Source: Dictyophora rubrovolvata (Eukaryota; Basidiomycota; Agaricomycetes; Phallales; Phallaceae). Taken from it: DNA of 64,000 bases. This document shows positions 10,444 through 21,070 of the stretch, in pieces (the stretch's first letter is position 1; every line of letters begins with the position of its first letter). The stretch is taken from the NCBI GenBank assembly GCA_029959195.1, contig CP114127.1, positions 186,001 through 250,000 on the forward strand, written 5' to 3'. The notes under the pieces were generated by a model, which saw nothing but the letters and a program-made list of their open reading frames with translations, was not told where the DNA came from and searched no databases. The position numbers were made by a program, and so were the translations under genes.

Positions 10444-12571
10444 GTTAACAGTCAACTTGATGGTGTTGGATAGATAGAAGAGTAGAGAAAATGTCAAAGC
10501 AGGAGTTAGACGAGTGGATTTCACTGTTGTCTGAGGTGTATTGAGACAGAAGGTAAGTGGTTTTATACGTTTCATTGAGATTGAGGTAGTGAATGTCCTT
10601 ATTGGATGGTTGGATTCATTGGCCAACGTTGAAGCGACATACGATTATTCATACTCCATATGGCATGTACAATTACTTGCAGACGGATTCCGGAAAGTTC
10701 TGGCTTATCTTTTCTTTTCTCCGGCTAACAATGAATCAAATCAAATCACAATATGTCTCTAACAAGGAATCCGATCGGTATCGTACTAGTCATCTGTACT
10801 TTGAGTAATTTTCTTGGAGGGAGTTCCACTGTTTTCAGCTCGGCTGTCTGATAGTCAAAGCGTAAAGTTGCGTGTCAATGCATATATACTTTCAAGTTTG
10901 GGTATGACCACTTCGCAAGGTATTGGATGTCAGAATAAGGAAATTTTTATATGCTTTGAATTTGCCTTTTAGCCTAGCATAACGCCCGGGCGCGCTAGAT
11001 CGGTACTCACCAATGATTCAGATTCTTATGGAACTTCCATTATTTCGTTACATCTGATATTCCCATATAAGAAATTTTACAATGAGATTGTGACTGGACT
11101 ACGTAAAATTTAACCTCTAAAGATCTAAAGTCTCATAATTGGGATAGTTAGGGAACGAGCCACGTCTGACAGCAATGCGCGCTCTGCTCGATGCCACTGA
11201 TTTATGATTGGACGTTTTATATTTGACTCCCCGTGAAAATTAACGGCACGGCTTCCAGATTTATTTATGATAACATTTCAATCCTAACTGTGATGGCTTC
11301 CAAACGACGACGAAGGTAAATCGAGTACGCTTCTCTATATTCTCAGCACGAAATGTCTAGGATGATTAATGTCCATGAAAGCTCAGGTTAAATCATCACA
11401 AGACCGGTGTCAATGGATCCATGATACAATCAATGAAATTGAGCTAGTTTATCCATTCTTCCGAATTCAGCTATTATTATATCAAAAGTGCCCAATGATG
11501 GGAGGTTCACCCTAATTGTTTTCCACAGTAACCCGGGTAACCATCGCACACTTCAGATCAAGTGGGAGACCCGTCGAGAAAGACGATTGGAAGATCGGGT
11601 CGGAATTTAAGCTTTGATTGAAATTTCAATTCTCTAGTCTCATCACGTACTCTATATGAGTAACTATTCTCTTATCTTGTTCTCTCTTCATGTGATCTAT
11701 GGGAGAAATGGTGAAGAGAAAAGGGTCGGAGAAAAAGGTTAGTTAACAAGCAGCGTCGTCGATAAGTCAATGTCTTCGGTCTTTTCATATTAACCATCTC
11801 ATACCATTTGAATGCCGCGCAAGGGAAACGGTTCATGGTAGTCAAATGGTTCCTGCGACTCGAGCTAGTCTGGAATGACGAGATGACACGCCCACCTAAC
11901 TGTTCACGAAGATATCCACCAGGGTCTTGCTGAGGTATTTCGGACTTGTAAGACCCTTTTTTGTGAAACCTATTGTCTACGCTCATATTGTAAGGGTTTT
12001 TTTCAATAGTTTTTCAATTGAAGTTGACACGGCATATCATATATGTACACGTGCCAATGGCAGCTGTTCTCGAGATCGCTGCGCCAAACAGCCGGATCGT
12101 GGGCGGGTCTTAAAACGTTAAACCCTGAAATTAATGAAAGCCGAACACATGACCTTTCCGACACCCAAATTCACCTTGCATATCCAATTTCAATCGCAGA
12201 AAAGTTTCGTTGTGTTTTGCGGTGCGCGTAAGGCCGGCACAAATGAAAAACCGATTTGGAAACTTAGGTCCGAATCGGCTAAGTTTCGATTTGAATGACC
12301 GGCTCCTCACGAGCTAGAATTACTGAACATTTGAGCAACAAGCCATCCATCCTCACCAATTCAAATGACATCATGTCCTGCAAATCGAATGGAACTATGT
12401 AGTGCTTCTTATTGCTGAAAATCGGAGAAAGAGAAGGAAGTGGACCGTAAACCCTAAACCCTGTGAAAGGCTGTAATGTGCACCGCTGGCACAAGGCAGG
12501 TTACTTCAAGTTGTACAACTCGGGGCAATATCCAGATTCTCACCAGGCTCCTGGCTGACCCACAAATTACA
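10444..12571. other. Long non-coding stretch
   Basis: The first 100 bp should hold the expansin-like promoter. Beyond that I see only short open frames with no recognisable domain. A possible start (ATGGCTTCCAAACGACGACG, near 11293) followed by a GTAAAT donor-like site could not be extended into a gene. No tRNA or repeat was found. Confidence 0.4.
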
Positions 12572-13226
12572 ATGGGATACCTCAATCATCTCATCGCCCT
12601 CGAGCAGACAGTCAAAAAGCATCCCCATAACATGGCGTTCTAGATTCCTAGTATTAAAAGATGGTTTAGGATGGGCGGATATTTCATACGAAGTCTTGGG
12701 ATGACGCTACCCGGTTTGCGACACACGCATTGGTTAGATGAACTTGGGCGCAAAAGTGATCATTCTAGCTTCAAGAGAGAAGTCGTCTGGTTGTGGCACG
12801 TGCGTTTCGTAGTTCGGACCATTACTGTGGTTTAACATTTGGGGGGCAGGCCCCCTCAACGCACGCGCTATTGAGTGGGCAAAGGAAATGGGTATTCCCA
12901 TCGTCGTAAGTTTTGTGTTTCGTTTCATATAAGGTCAATCAGACATATAATTTCTCGAACGCCAGATTTGCATCCACAGAAGTCGGGATGTTATTCGTTT
13001 CACAGCCTGGAACACCACATCTTTTACAGTTCTACCGCAAGTTTGACTAAAAATTCGTACCCATTCCAGGTGACGATTCGTATTCAAAAGTCCAGAAGCT
13101 TCGCCAGACTGTCCTTCACGCGCCCCGGGAAATCCTAAGGATGGGATGTATTATACCAAAGACTTGTTTGAACATGTCGAGAACGGTGAAACTGGTGCGG
13201 AGGAGGTACTCACACTTACACCTACA
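12572..13226 (+). pseudogene. Relic of an adenylate-forming (AMP-binding) gene
   Basis: Starts MGYLNHLIALEQTVKKHPHN, matching the start of the intact gene at 23004 on the minus strand (MGYLNHLIALEQAALNHPNN). Further downstream, in shifting frames, come equivalents of SGWKDISYKTFWDD, GGGPLNERSIELAKELCIPI (here PLNARAIEWAKEMGIPIV, before a GT donor) and PKDGMYYTKDLFEHVENG. The large middle part of the adenylation domain, with the SSGSSSGRPK loop, is missing, and stops and frame changes are frequent. It is an internally deleted, dead paralog of the 21.1-23.0 kb gene. Confidence 0.75.
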
Positions 13227-14786
13227 TATTCCCGCCTGTTATAATGTATTACAAGGGATGGGAATTCCTCGAACCGAGTTCAAACAGCACCAAGTAGTAT
13301 GTTTGCTAAGCTCTAGCTCCAAACATCAGTTGAATGAAACATTTAGAGAAAAACTAGCAGACTTTGACAAGAAATTACGCCAGGGCGGTTGGTTACGTCG
13401 CACACGCACACGCACACGCGAGAAAGCCGGAAGAGGTTTTTACTGCGATTATCTTTTTGGGGCGAGGCATAGCAAAGACGTGATCATGTCTATAAATCTA
13501 GCCACCTAAGCGTAATGAGCTTCAAAGATAGGCACGATTTCTCCTTTAAGTTGATGGAACGTAATTGATGATAGGCACATTCGTTTTTGACAGCCTTCTG
13601 GGGTTGAACAAAAAACTGAAATATCATCGCGGGCAAGAGGGCTTCGGACTTATTAAAGACTCCCTCGCTTGTTGAAAATTGGGCTCGTAAATTGATTGAT
13701 GTACGAGTCACGACTTGAAGCTTGAAGTGTCGGCATTTAGTGCGGCTTGGGTGTTCCTAAACAGACATATCGCAGATGATACCTCGAATGCCGCTGAACA
13801 AATCCTTATGAGAGCATCAGGGTCATGATTCATGAACGAAAATGGAGGTGCCAGACCAAAACCAGATATCGGTCCAACCAGTCCCGAACTAAACCCTGCC
13901 ATAGTCCCGTACCGTTCAGTGCATGGCTATTTGCTTATTCGTTTAGGGCAGAATGAACTGAGCAAAATAGGTCTGGCACATGCTCCAGGACTCCAAAACA
14001 CAATAGCTACAGGAACCTAAACGTAAATAATTTAAACAAAGCCTGAAAGGTATAAAATAAAAAACACACTTTTTCCAAGTGTTTTGAATTATACTTTTAG
14101 GCAACCAAAAAAAGCAATTTACATTCAAGCCGATGATTTGCGTTCACTGTTAGCAGCGTCACAACGCGTGTTACAGAAGCTAACCAAGCCGCTGTTCCGA
14201 ATGAAACTCAGGCGGCCACTGTGACTGCTTTTTGTTTTCCGAATTCATGCTTTGCGCCGAACGGTGAACCTACCGCGCCTTCCCATCTTGTTATGCAATC
14301 CAGACTAATAAGCAATATATTGAAAATCCATTCGAAATAATTTTGCGCTCCTGTTAATACTGTTATCATGGCGTGTCAATCTATAAGTATAACGACGAAC
14401 TTGGCTATTGGCATCATCCTTTTTTTATGGAACTATATTTGATGAAGTATTTGGACAGCTGAGATTTTGCCTAATCAGCATTGTTATCGCTCACATTCTG
14501 GCCCAGGTGATGCTGCTATGACATGATTTTTTGCTCCTTGTGAGAATCATGAAAGGTCGTTCTTCATAGTTGACAAAATTCATAACTTGAGCGCTCTGAA
14601 TTCGGACATGCGCCGCTAGCGTCCTCGAATCCTAAGTCGAAACTGCTACTCCATCGTTGTCCAAATGGGACGGAAGAACAATTTATAGACTTTTACTATT
14701 AGAAGAAACCTCTTATTTTCTCTTTCCCCACTAAAGAAATAACTTTCACTCTGTTCTCTCTTATTGCCTGCTACCCACACCCCATT
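13227..14786. other. Long stretch without a supported gene
   Basis: Only short open frames. There is a small (CACACG)n-like patch near 13400. The last 100 bp before 14787 are pyrimidine-rich and look like the promoter of the F-box relic. Confidence 0.4.
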
Positions 14787-15374
14787 ATGCATCGTGCTCT
14801 CGACATTCGAGATCTATTAGATGAGATCCTTTCGTGGTTACCAAGTCCGACTTAGTGGCTACCATTTGCGTTAACCAAGAGTGGTTCGAAGTCTCGAAGA
14901 AGTTTCTATGGAAAGACATTGATCTCTCTAGCGCTTTGCAACTATCGGGACCGAAAGAAGTCATTGACAGTGGAATATACGTGAGTTGAAGTGTTTATTA
15001 GTATTGACCCAGTACGTCCTTACCCCAATTTTTCTCAGAGACTTGTCGGCCATATCAGCTTCCACACATAGAGGAGATTCGTCTTGTATACCCCGCACGT
15101 TCGCCTTATGTATGCAGCCAGTGCTGACACCCCTGCCCTGATCAAAGCTATTGTACCATGCCCCTACAAATTCAAAGAGCTGAATGTGAATGGTCGGGAA
15201 TACCTCGCCTCAAGACGTCGTTTTCTTGAATGGGACGCAACCCCAAGTCTGACGCTGATCACAGGTGTTTTTGACATACCGCTCCCTCTCGGGTTAGACC
15301 ATGTCCACCTCGTTCATAGTCCATTTGTGTCACTGACCCGTCCAATTGAAATGCTTGGACGAATGGTCGAATAG
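14787..15374 (+). pseudogene. F-box protein relic
   Basis: MHRALDIRDLLDEILSWLP is a basidiomycete F-box start, closely like the genes at 15462 and 38931. The frame then slips by one base before SDLVATICVNQEWFEVSKKF, which continues the F-box helices (LWKDIDLSSAL). After an intron with normal borders, a second exon (FKELNVNGREYLASRRRFLE, LDHVHLVHSPF) ends at 15374, far short of the roughly 500 residues of its neighbour. Frameshift plus truncation make it a pseudogene. It lies in tandem with, and 88 bp before, the intact gene. Confidence 0.75.
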
Positions 15375-15461
15375 ACACATCACACTTTAAACTGTCTTTT
15401 ATAAAAGCATCCTTTAAACCGTCCTCCACAGTTTCCATACTGCATTTGTTTCATCCTCGCT

Positions 15462-17276
15462 ATGCACCACGTCCTCAGAACTCGCGAGCTAGTGGATGAA
15501 ATTCTCTCAACATTACCCACAACAGACCTATGCAACACAATTCGCATTAATTATTTTTTCTTCATGGCTTCCAAGCCATTTTTGTGGAAAGTTATAAACC
15601 TCAAAAACGCCCTAGAGCTGTTGGGACACACACAATTCCCCCCTTATTGCGATCACTACGTAAGGCTGTGAATTCCAACAATATTATACGGATTTTGTTT
15701 TTTTACTATTGTTTTGAAATATTTCTAGAGATTTCCAGATGCTCCAACCTATGAAGCTTGGAAGAGATTTTTCGAGTATTCCAAGCATGTTAGGAAACTT
15801 ATAGGTTCTGACCTGGATGCTCTAGCCCTCTGGGACGCTGTTCGCTCGTTACCGAAGTCATGCGAAAACCTGGGGGTAGACAGTTTAGATTACCTGTTTC
15901 CTGGTTGTCGTATCTTTGAATGGCATGGAACAGACCAGCTTCGAAATGTGAACATTGACAAGTTAATTTCTCCAAACCTGGAGTCTTTTTCTCTTGAGGG
16001 ATGGGATTCGAACCTCGAGTCCCAGTGGTTCCATCATCTGTCCTCCACACTCACTACCCGATTGTCGACTTTACGGGTTCTCCATCTCGACATAGGCCAG
16101 TATCTCGATCTTGATGCATCATCCTCAAGCCTGGATCCATACCTCCAACTTTTGACGACTTTCTCACAAACTTTGACATCCGTCGCATTACCCGGAGCAC
16201 TAGCTACAGCTGCGACATTCAAGAAGCTACCCCAGATTAAAAATCTATCTAGCCTTCAAGTTTACCACGGCAGTATATCCACACTCAGAGGAGACGATTC
16301 CAGTGATGACAACAATCCCACCGACGACGGTAATTTACCAGAAATATTCCCTTCGCTCGAGCACGTTACCTTCAATGCATTAGTTCCGCCAATGACAGCC
16401 TTTACCTTCTTTTGTAAATTCTCGTTGTCATCACTAAGGACTCTTCGCTGGGATATGTTAGAAGTTCCCCGAAATATCTGCCATCTTTTTGCAACAATAG
16501 CAAGCAAATGCCCAGAGTTGGAACTCTTGGTGCTAGGAGAAACCGATGTCGAGAGCGTACCAGTTTTCCCATGGACCGATATCCGCCCAATTCTGGGATG
16601 CTCAAAGCTGTCCTATCTGGACTTACACTGTTGCCGGGTGAGCATGACTCTCGACAATTATACCGAACTCGTCCGCAGTCGGAAAAAACCTACAGTTTGG
16701 CGCGTACTCCAAGTCTTCACTTCCGAAAGATTCCACTTTGCAAAAGTGTTGAGTGTATTCGCAAAATACTCCCCTGGTATACAAGCTCTTGGTCTCCATG
16801 TATACGCAAATGAAGATATAGACCCGTTTTACTTCATACCCCCTATGCGATTGCCCCTGTATAATCTCCCACACATTGCAAATCTCTGGCGTTATCTCAA
16901 AGCTCAATTCGGGCGGGAAGAAATCATTCAACAACCCTGGACACTACTTCCGTTTCTCACTCTTATCGACTTCTCAGCTAGTCCATTTGTTACTGACGAG
17001 TCCGTGGTACCAACTGCCGCTTTGTTGTTGGCTCTTTGCAGAAACCCAGTGTACGTTAGAGGATGGGAGGTGACTCCTATAAGCAAGATTTATGAACGCA
17101 CGGCCAACTACTTTTTGGACTTGGAAGAACGGACTAATGAACCAATGCCACCTGCAGCTGAAAAGTATGTTGATTATTACCAGAACAAGTTTGAAGATTG
17201 GGACTTGAACCCAATGGATATTCCCTGTCTTTTTCACAATTTGCATAATTACGCGAACATACAGTTTCCAGGTTGA
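15462..17276 (+). CDS. F-box protein with LRR-like C-terminal region
   Basis: Two exons. Exon 1 starts at ATG 15462 (MHHVLRTRELVDEILSTLPT) and carries the F-box. A donor at GTAAGG after CACTAC and an acceptor at TTTCTAG join to RFPDAPTYEAWKRFFEYSKH and a long second exon. The C-terminal 440 residues have repeated leucine-rich pieces (LSTLRVLHLDIGQYLDLD, CSKLSYLDLHCCRVS, YSPGIQALGLHVY). F-box proteins link targets to SCF ubiquitin ligases; the C-terminal repeats would bind the target. No stop or frameshift is seen. The same layout occurs at 38931-40598, so these are paralogs of a family expanded in mushrooms. The target is unknown. Confidence 0.85.
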
Positions 17277-17986
17277 AAGTATTGTTATCAAACGGACAGT
17301 ATACTATGAATATCTACTTAAGTTGTATGTATATGCCTATTGCGAGGATTTCCAGGCACGGGTTTCCGACACTACAGATGTGAATAAGTTGAAAATATAA
17401 TAATTTGTTTATGCACTTCTTTCTTATGTTTCTTTCGACCAAAGCTACATGCACTGAGAATAATGAATTGTGTCATTATCATTAAAAGTATGATGCGGTT
17501 TGGCAGACAACACAAATTATATACAAGTCATGCTATTTCAGTATAAATGGCTCAAAATCTATAATGCATTTTTCTCTGAAACAGGTGATGAAATGCATAG
17601 CTTTAAAGTTAACAACGAAATAGCTATTCAGTCATGTAATTTACGTGATGTCTTGTCTGAAACTCCTTTTGAGCACCTTTGTATGTTTATCGGAAACAGC
17701 TTGCACCAAACAGCTCTTGATAAACAGTCGCATAAAAATATCGATGAATTCCCCACCCCCAAGCCCGAAGCTTGCTAATTGGCTCACGAGCGCGTTAACG
17801 TCCCGGGCTCGGCCGTAATTTCGGCTCATAATTCAAGTTCCGCTATAATCTTGACAGTTTACGGTACCGACACATGCAATCTCATACCCGCTCCTTGACA
17901 CTCCTTCAAACGTAAAACGTAAAACTTTCTCTCCTTTTTTTTTCCAATTCTTCTGCGAATCTAAAGTGAATAATATTTAGCGCAGT
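17277..17986. other. Spacer and probable eIF1A promoter
   Basis: An open frame at 17500-17778 has no recognisable domain and I do not call it a gene. Just upstream of the eIF1A start is a long pyrimidine tract (about 17920-17950, CTTTCTCTCC followed by T runs), typical of strongly expressed fungal genes. Confidence 0.5.
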
Positions 17987-18665
17987 ATGCCTAAAGTTCT
18001 CATTTGCCCTTTAGCTTTGATCGATCTCGTTTGATTCTGACTGTTTTTATCTTCCGTAGAATAAAGGAAGGGTGGGCGTTTGGATTGAACAAAACGCTGT
18101 ACTTGGTTTTACGGGTCTTCATGCTCAATGTATATATGGATAGGGTGGTAAAAATAGACGGAGAGGAAAGAATGAAAATGAAGATGACAAGAGAGAATTG
18201 GTGTTTCGAGAAGATGGCCAAGGTACTGTGTAAAAACTACAACTATTTGTTTCACAACTTGAGGTGACTATCAGAATATGCACAAGTCATTAAAATGCTG
18301 GGAAACGGCAGATTAGAAGCCCAGTGCTTTGATGGCGAGAAGCGATTGGCTCATGTTCGAGGTAAAATGAGGAAGGTGAGTAAATAGCCACCTATTGACA
18401 TTGTTCTTTATTTATTCATTTTGTTCATCTTTATTAGGTATGGATAAGCCAGGGCGACATAGTCCTTCTCTCCCTCCGAGATTTCCAAGATGACAAAGCA
18501 GATGTCATCGTCAAATACACAGCAGATGAAGCGCGTTCATTGAAGGCGTATGGTGAATTACCTGAGAATGCAAAGATTAATGAGACGGATACGTTTGGAG
18601 AGGAGGATGGAGAGTGCACTTTCGAATTTGGAGATGAAGGTGAACTTGATATTGATGAGATTTGA
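17987..18665 (+). CDS. TIF11: Translation initiation factor eIF1A
   Basis: Five exons, all with GT/AG borders: 17987-17995, 18060-18071, 18144-18222, 18275-18375, 18438-18665, coding 142 residues. The start reads [19 protein letters not shown], then [60 protein letters not shown] and an acidic tail ending GELDIDEI. This is the full eIF1A layout: basic N-terminal tail, OB fold, acidic C-terminal tail. eIF1A binds the 40S A site and works with eIF1 in scanning and start-codon choice. Exon 1 is 9 coding bases and exon 2 only 12 bases. KMRK-VW has one lysine fewer than the usual KMRKKVW. Single-copy housekeeping genes like this mark the region as core chromosome. Confidence 0.95.
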
Positions 18666-19456
18666 GAGCGGGTGAGGGTTGTTTTTTTTTTCATATTTGT
18701 TTGGAATTTAAAATAATATTTTCAAGATGTGTGATACGAGTTGTCGTACATATAGATACCGCCAAGTACATAGCACATTCCGCATGCAACCTTAGATTTT
18801 CCACAGTTTACGATGCGTACTTTGTCATGAATGTTACATACACCCAAAGGCCCCATTGCTTCAAGCTTCGAGGTCGCCTTCGGCCAATTTTCAGCTCGTC
18901 TCAGTCACGCCAATAACATCATTGCATGTCTTTCCAACCTTTGCGCATCTCAAGGGATACTGTGCTGGAGCTCTGAAGGTTACCGCTTTCTCACAGTATT
19001 TGGTATAACAATCTGTCGTGTATTTGAACTACATATTACTATTTCGAAGTTGTAGACATTACCGCTGCTCCGCGGCGATTGATATTTTGAACAGCAAGTC
19101 TCTCACGCTTGTGCGATTTTGGAAAGGAGCGTACTGGATAGAACAGATACATGTAGTGTTTCTGAGATTTGTTAACAAAAGTAAAAATCGAGAAGCATCT
19201 TGAACGATAAACCTAAATATACAACGTGCTCTGTTTTAAATTCCGTTTCGTGTCTCTTTTTGAACTCAGTTTCACCTCCAGATTTATGCCTCTTCTGAGT
19301 CTTCTCAGCGCAACTTGGAAAAAGATCAGTTCTTTCTTCACGTAGCTTTGTCTTTGCCATTTGTTAATTACAAAGTGGCAAGAAAACTGTTTGTCTTGTT
19401 TCAAAGGTACGCACGTGGGTAAAATCATGTTGATTCATTGCTCAAGTCTAGCAAAG
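18666..19456. other. Intergenic, nothing recognised
   Basis: 3' flank of eIF1A and 5' flank of the next gene. Only short frames. An upstream extension of the next gene's frame to 19361 exists but lacks a better start. Confidence 0.45.
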
Positions 19457-20722
19457 ATGTCTTCCACAGAGAAATGTCAAGCCGATGGGGAGCCAGCCCG
19501 TTATGTGTTCAAAAATCCCTTCGCGACATCTATACATCGTCTTTTCGCAAATTCCGATGAAAGTCTTTCTTTATTGCAAGAGATAAACACGCATCAACCC
19601 CCGTCCAGACAGCTTCCAGTCGAACTGCTGCTTCAAATAAACAAAGAACTGCACCGTACAAATCCGGTTTTGGAAGAAATTCGGGCCGCTTGGAAACCCA
19701 TTACGAGAAGAGACGCAAATTATAGTACTAGCCTCGGACTTTGGCAAGCGTCTTCTGCAAAATTAGACTTGGATACGAAGAGGTATAAATATCACGTTCC
19801 AGAGGAAAGAGATTCCTACGACAATCTTTCGATCAGAAAACTGTATCGTCACATTTCATCCGCCGATCTCCTGTATCGTCTACGATGCTTCTTTCCCGAA
19901 ATCCATTTCGGTTTGGGGCCAGCCAAGTTAGTTTGGGCCGCCGCACTTGAGCATCGTCAAGTTGGTATATCGCTCTGGTTTCTGGATGTGAGAGCTCGTC
20001 CGAAAATTCTCTATGGTTACGTCGATGACGACACAATTGACAATACCGAAGACTTCAATTCTCAAAAGTCGCTCAAAGAAGATTTCTACGTGGACTTACT
20101 CCGACTCTTGAACGCATTTTTTGAAACGGTCGATGGGAGTCAAAGATTAGCGTACTACCACCCTGTCGCCGACGCTGATATTTCGCCAGATGATGACGAA
20201 AGCTTCGTCGCGGTCCCAAATGAAATATATCGCGAACCTATCGAAGAAAAGGAGAATCGGTTTTCTGCTGAATGGAGTATTCATGGTTGCACAGAGAAAT
20301 CGTCCTTAGTCCTCGAATCAGTCTTTAGCTCTTTTCTCCAAGACTTGAAGTACAACGTCAAAACCAGAAAAATCGATCGCGTCAATGGCACTGCAAACCT
20401 AACTACCGTTATTTCTTCCTCATTGCTTTTTTATCGTCTCCTTTGCCAACCCACGTTTCATAAATCTGAGCCATCTGTCAATCAACTCCCTGCGATAACC
20501 AGCGTTTGGCAAGTCCAATGTACCCATCGGCCGACCGGCATTTCTATCTATTTCATGGATGATCACGGTCTTTTTGATATTCGAGCGGGTGAAGATGCAG
20601 TAAAGATGATGGCTGAGATAGAACTTTTAGTGGAATTTCTTTGCAGCGATGATTGTACACATCCGTATGGAGGTACTCTGGCCGGTTGTGCGCTTAATGC
20701 GATGGATGACGAGTATAGTTGA
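19457..20722 (+). CDS. Unknown intronless protein with two similar halves
   Basis: A single 421-residue exon, starting at ATG 19457 (MSSTEKCQADGEPARYVFKN); the frame is open 96 bp further upstream but without a convincing ATG. I do not recognise the family. Within it two regions resemble each other: LLYRLRCFFPEIHFG ... VWAAALEHRQVGISLWFLDV, and LLFYRLLCQPTFHKS ... VWQVQCTHRPTGISIYFMDD, each followed by a stretch rich in D/E and a helix with LLxLLNAFF or ELLVEFL. This suggests an internal duplication of a domain of about 110 residues. No signal peptide, membrane segment or catalytic motif is evident. Acidic loops and an NPFATSIHRLF N-terminal motif stand out. The long intact frame supports a real gene. 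Confidence 0.7.
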   Translation: MSSTEKCQADGEPARYVFKNPFATSIHRLFANSDESLSLLQEINTHQPPSRQLPVELLLQINKELHRTNPVLEEIRAAWKPITRRDANYSTSLGLWQASSAKLDLDTKRYKYHVPEERDSYDNLSIRKLYRHISSADLLYRLRCFFPEIHFGLGPAKLVWAAALEHRQVGISLWFLDVRARPKILYGYVDDDTIDNTEDFNSQKSLKEDFYVDLLRLLNAFFETVDGSQRLAYYHPVADADISPDDDESFVAVPNEIYREPIEEKENRFSAEWSIHGCTEKSSLVLESVFSSFLQDLKYNVKTRKIDRVNGTANLTTVISSSLLFYRLLCQPTFHKSEPSVNQLPAITSVWQVQCTHRPTGISIYFMDDHGLFDIRAGEDAVKMMAEIELLVEFLCSDDCTHPYGGTLAGCALNAMDDEYS

Positions 20723-21070
20723 AAGCGGAAAAAACACCATATATGAAGTCTGTTGCATTGTTTCTAATTCATTTAAATTATATTTACATATTTCGTAATG
20801 AGTCTAGTACATACACAAACCCGCGCGCTTCTCAAGAGAATTCGATAGGATTCTTGTGATCCCCTGGAATTATTTGTTTGGTTCGTTTAGAATTCCGTTA
20901 TCCGTACTATAGAGCAATCTTTTGTTCGAAAACTCAATCAATTTTCAACTCATATACCTACAAAAAGTGTCTCGGTGTCTATTCAAGACCATATTGTCAT
21001 ATTTTAGGAGCACTTAAAACTCCCAAAACTCCACCTGAATCACTGCCTCAAAATCGGATCAATATAGCCT
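20723..21070. other. Short spacer between convergent genes
   Basis: Convergent 3' ends of the unknown gene (plus) and the adenylation gene (minus). Nothing else seen. Confidence 0.5.

Noticed and set aside
16000-16025. tRNA T-loop-like sequence GGTTCGAATCCC on the minus strand
   Set aside because: It lies inside the F-box coding exon and no acceptor stem or anticodon arm can be drawn around it.
17500-17778. 92-residue open frame as a gene
   Set aside because: No domain, no paralog, no clear promoter; it overlaps the upstream region of eIF1A.
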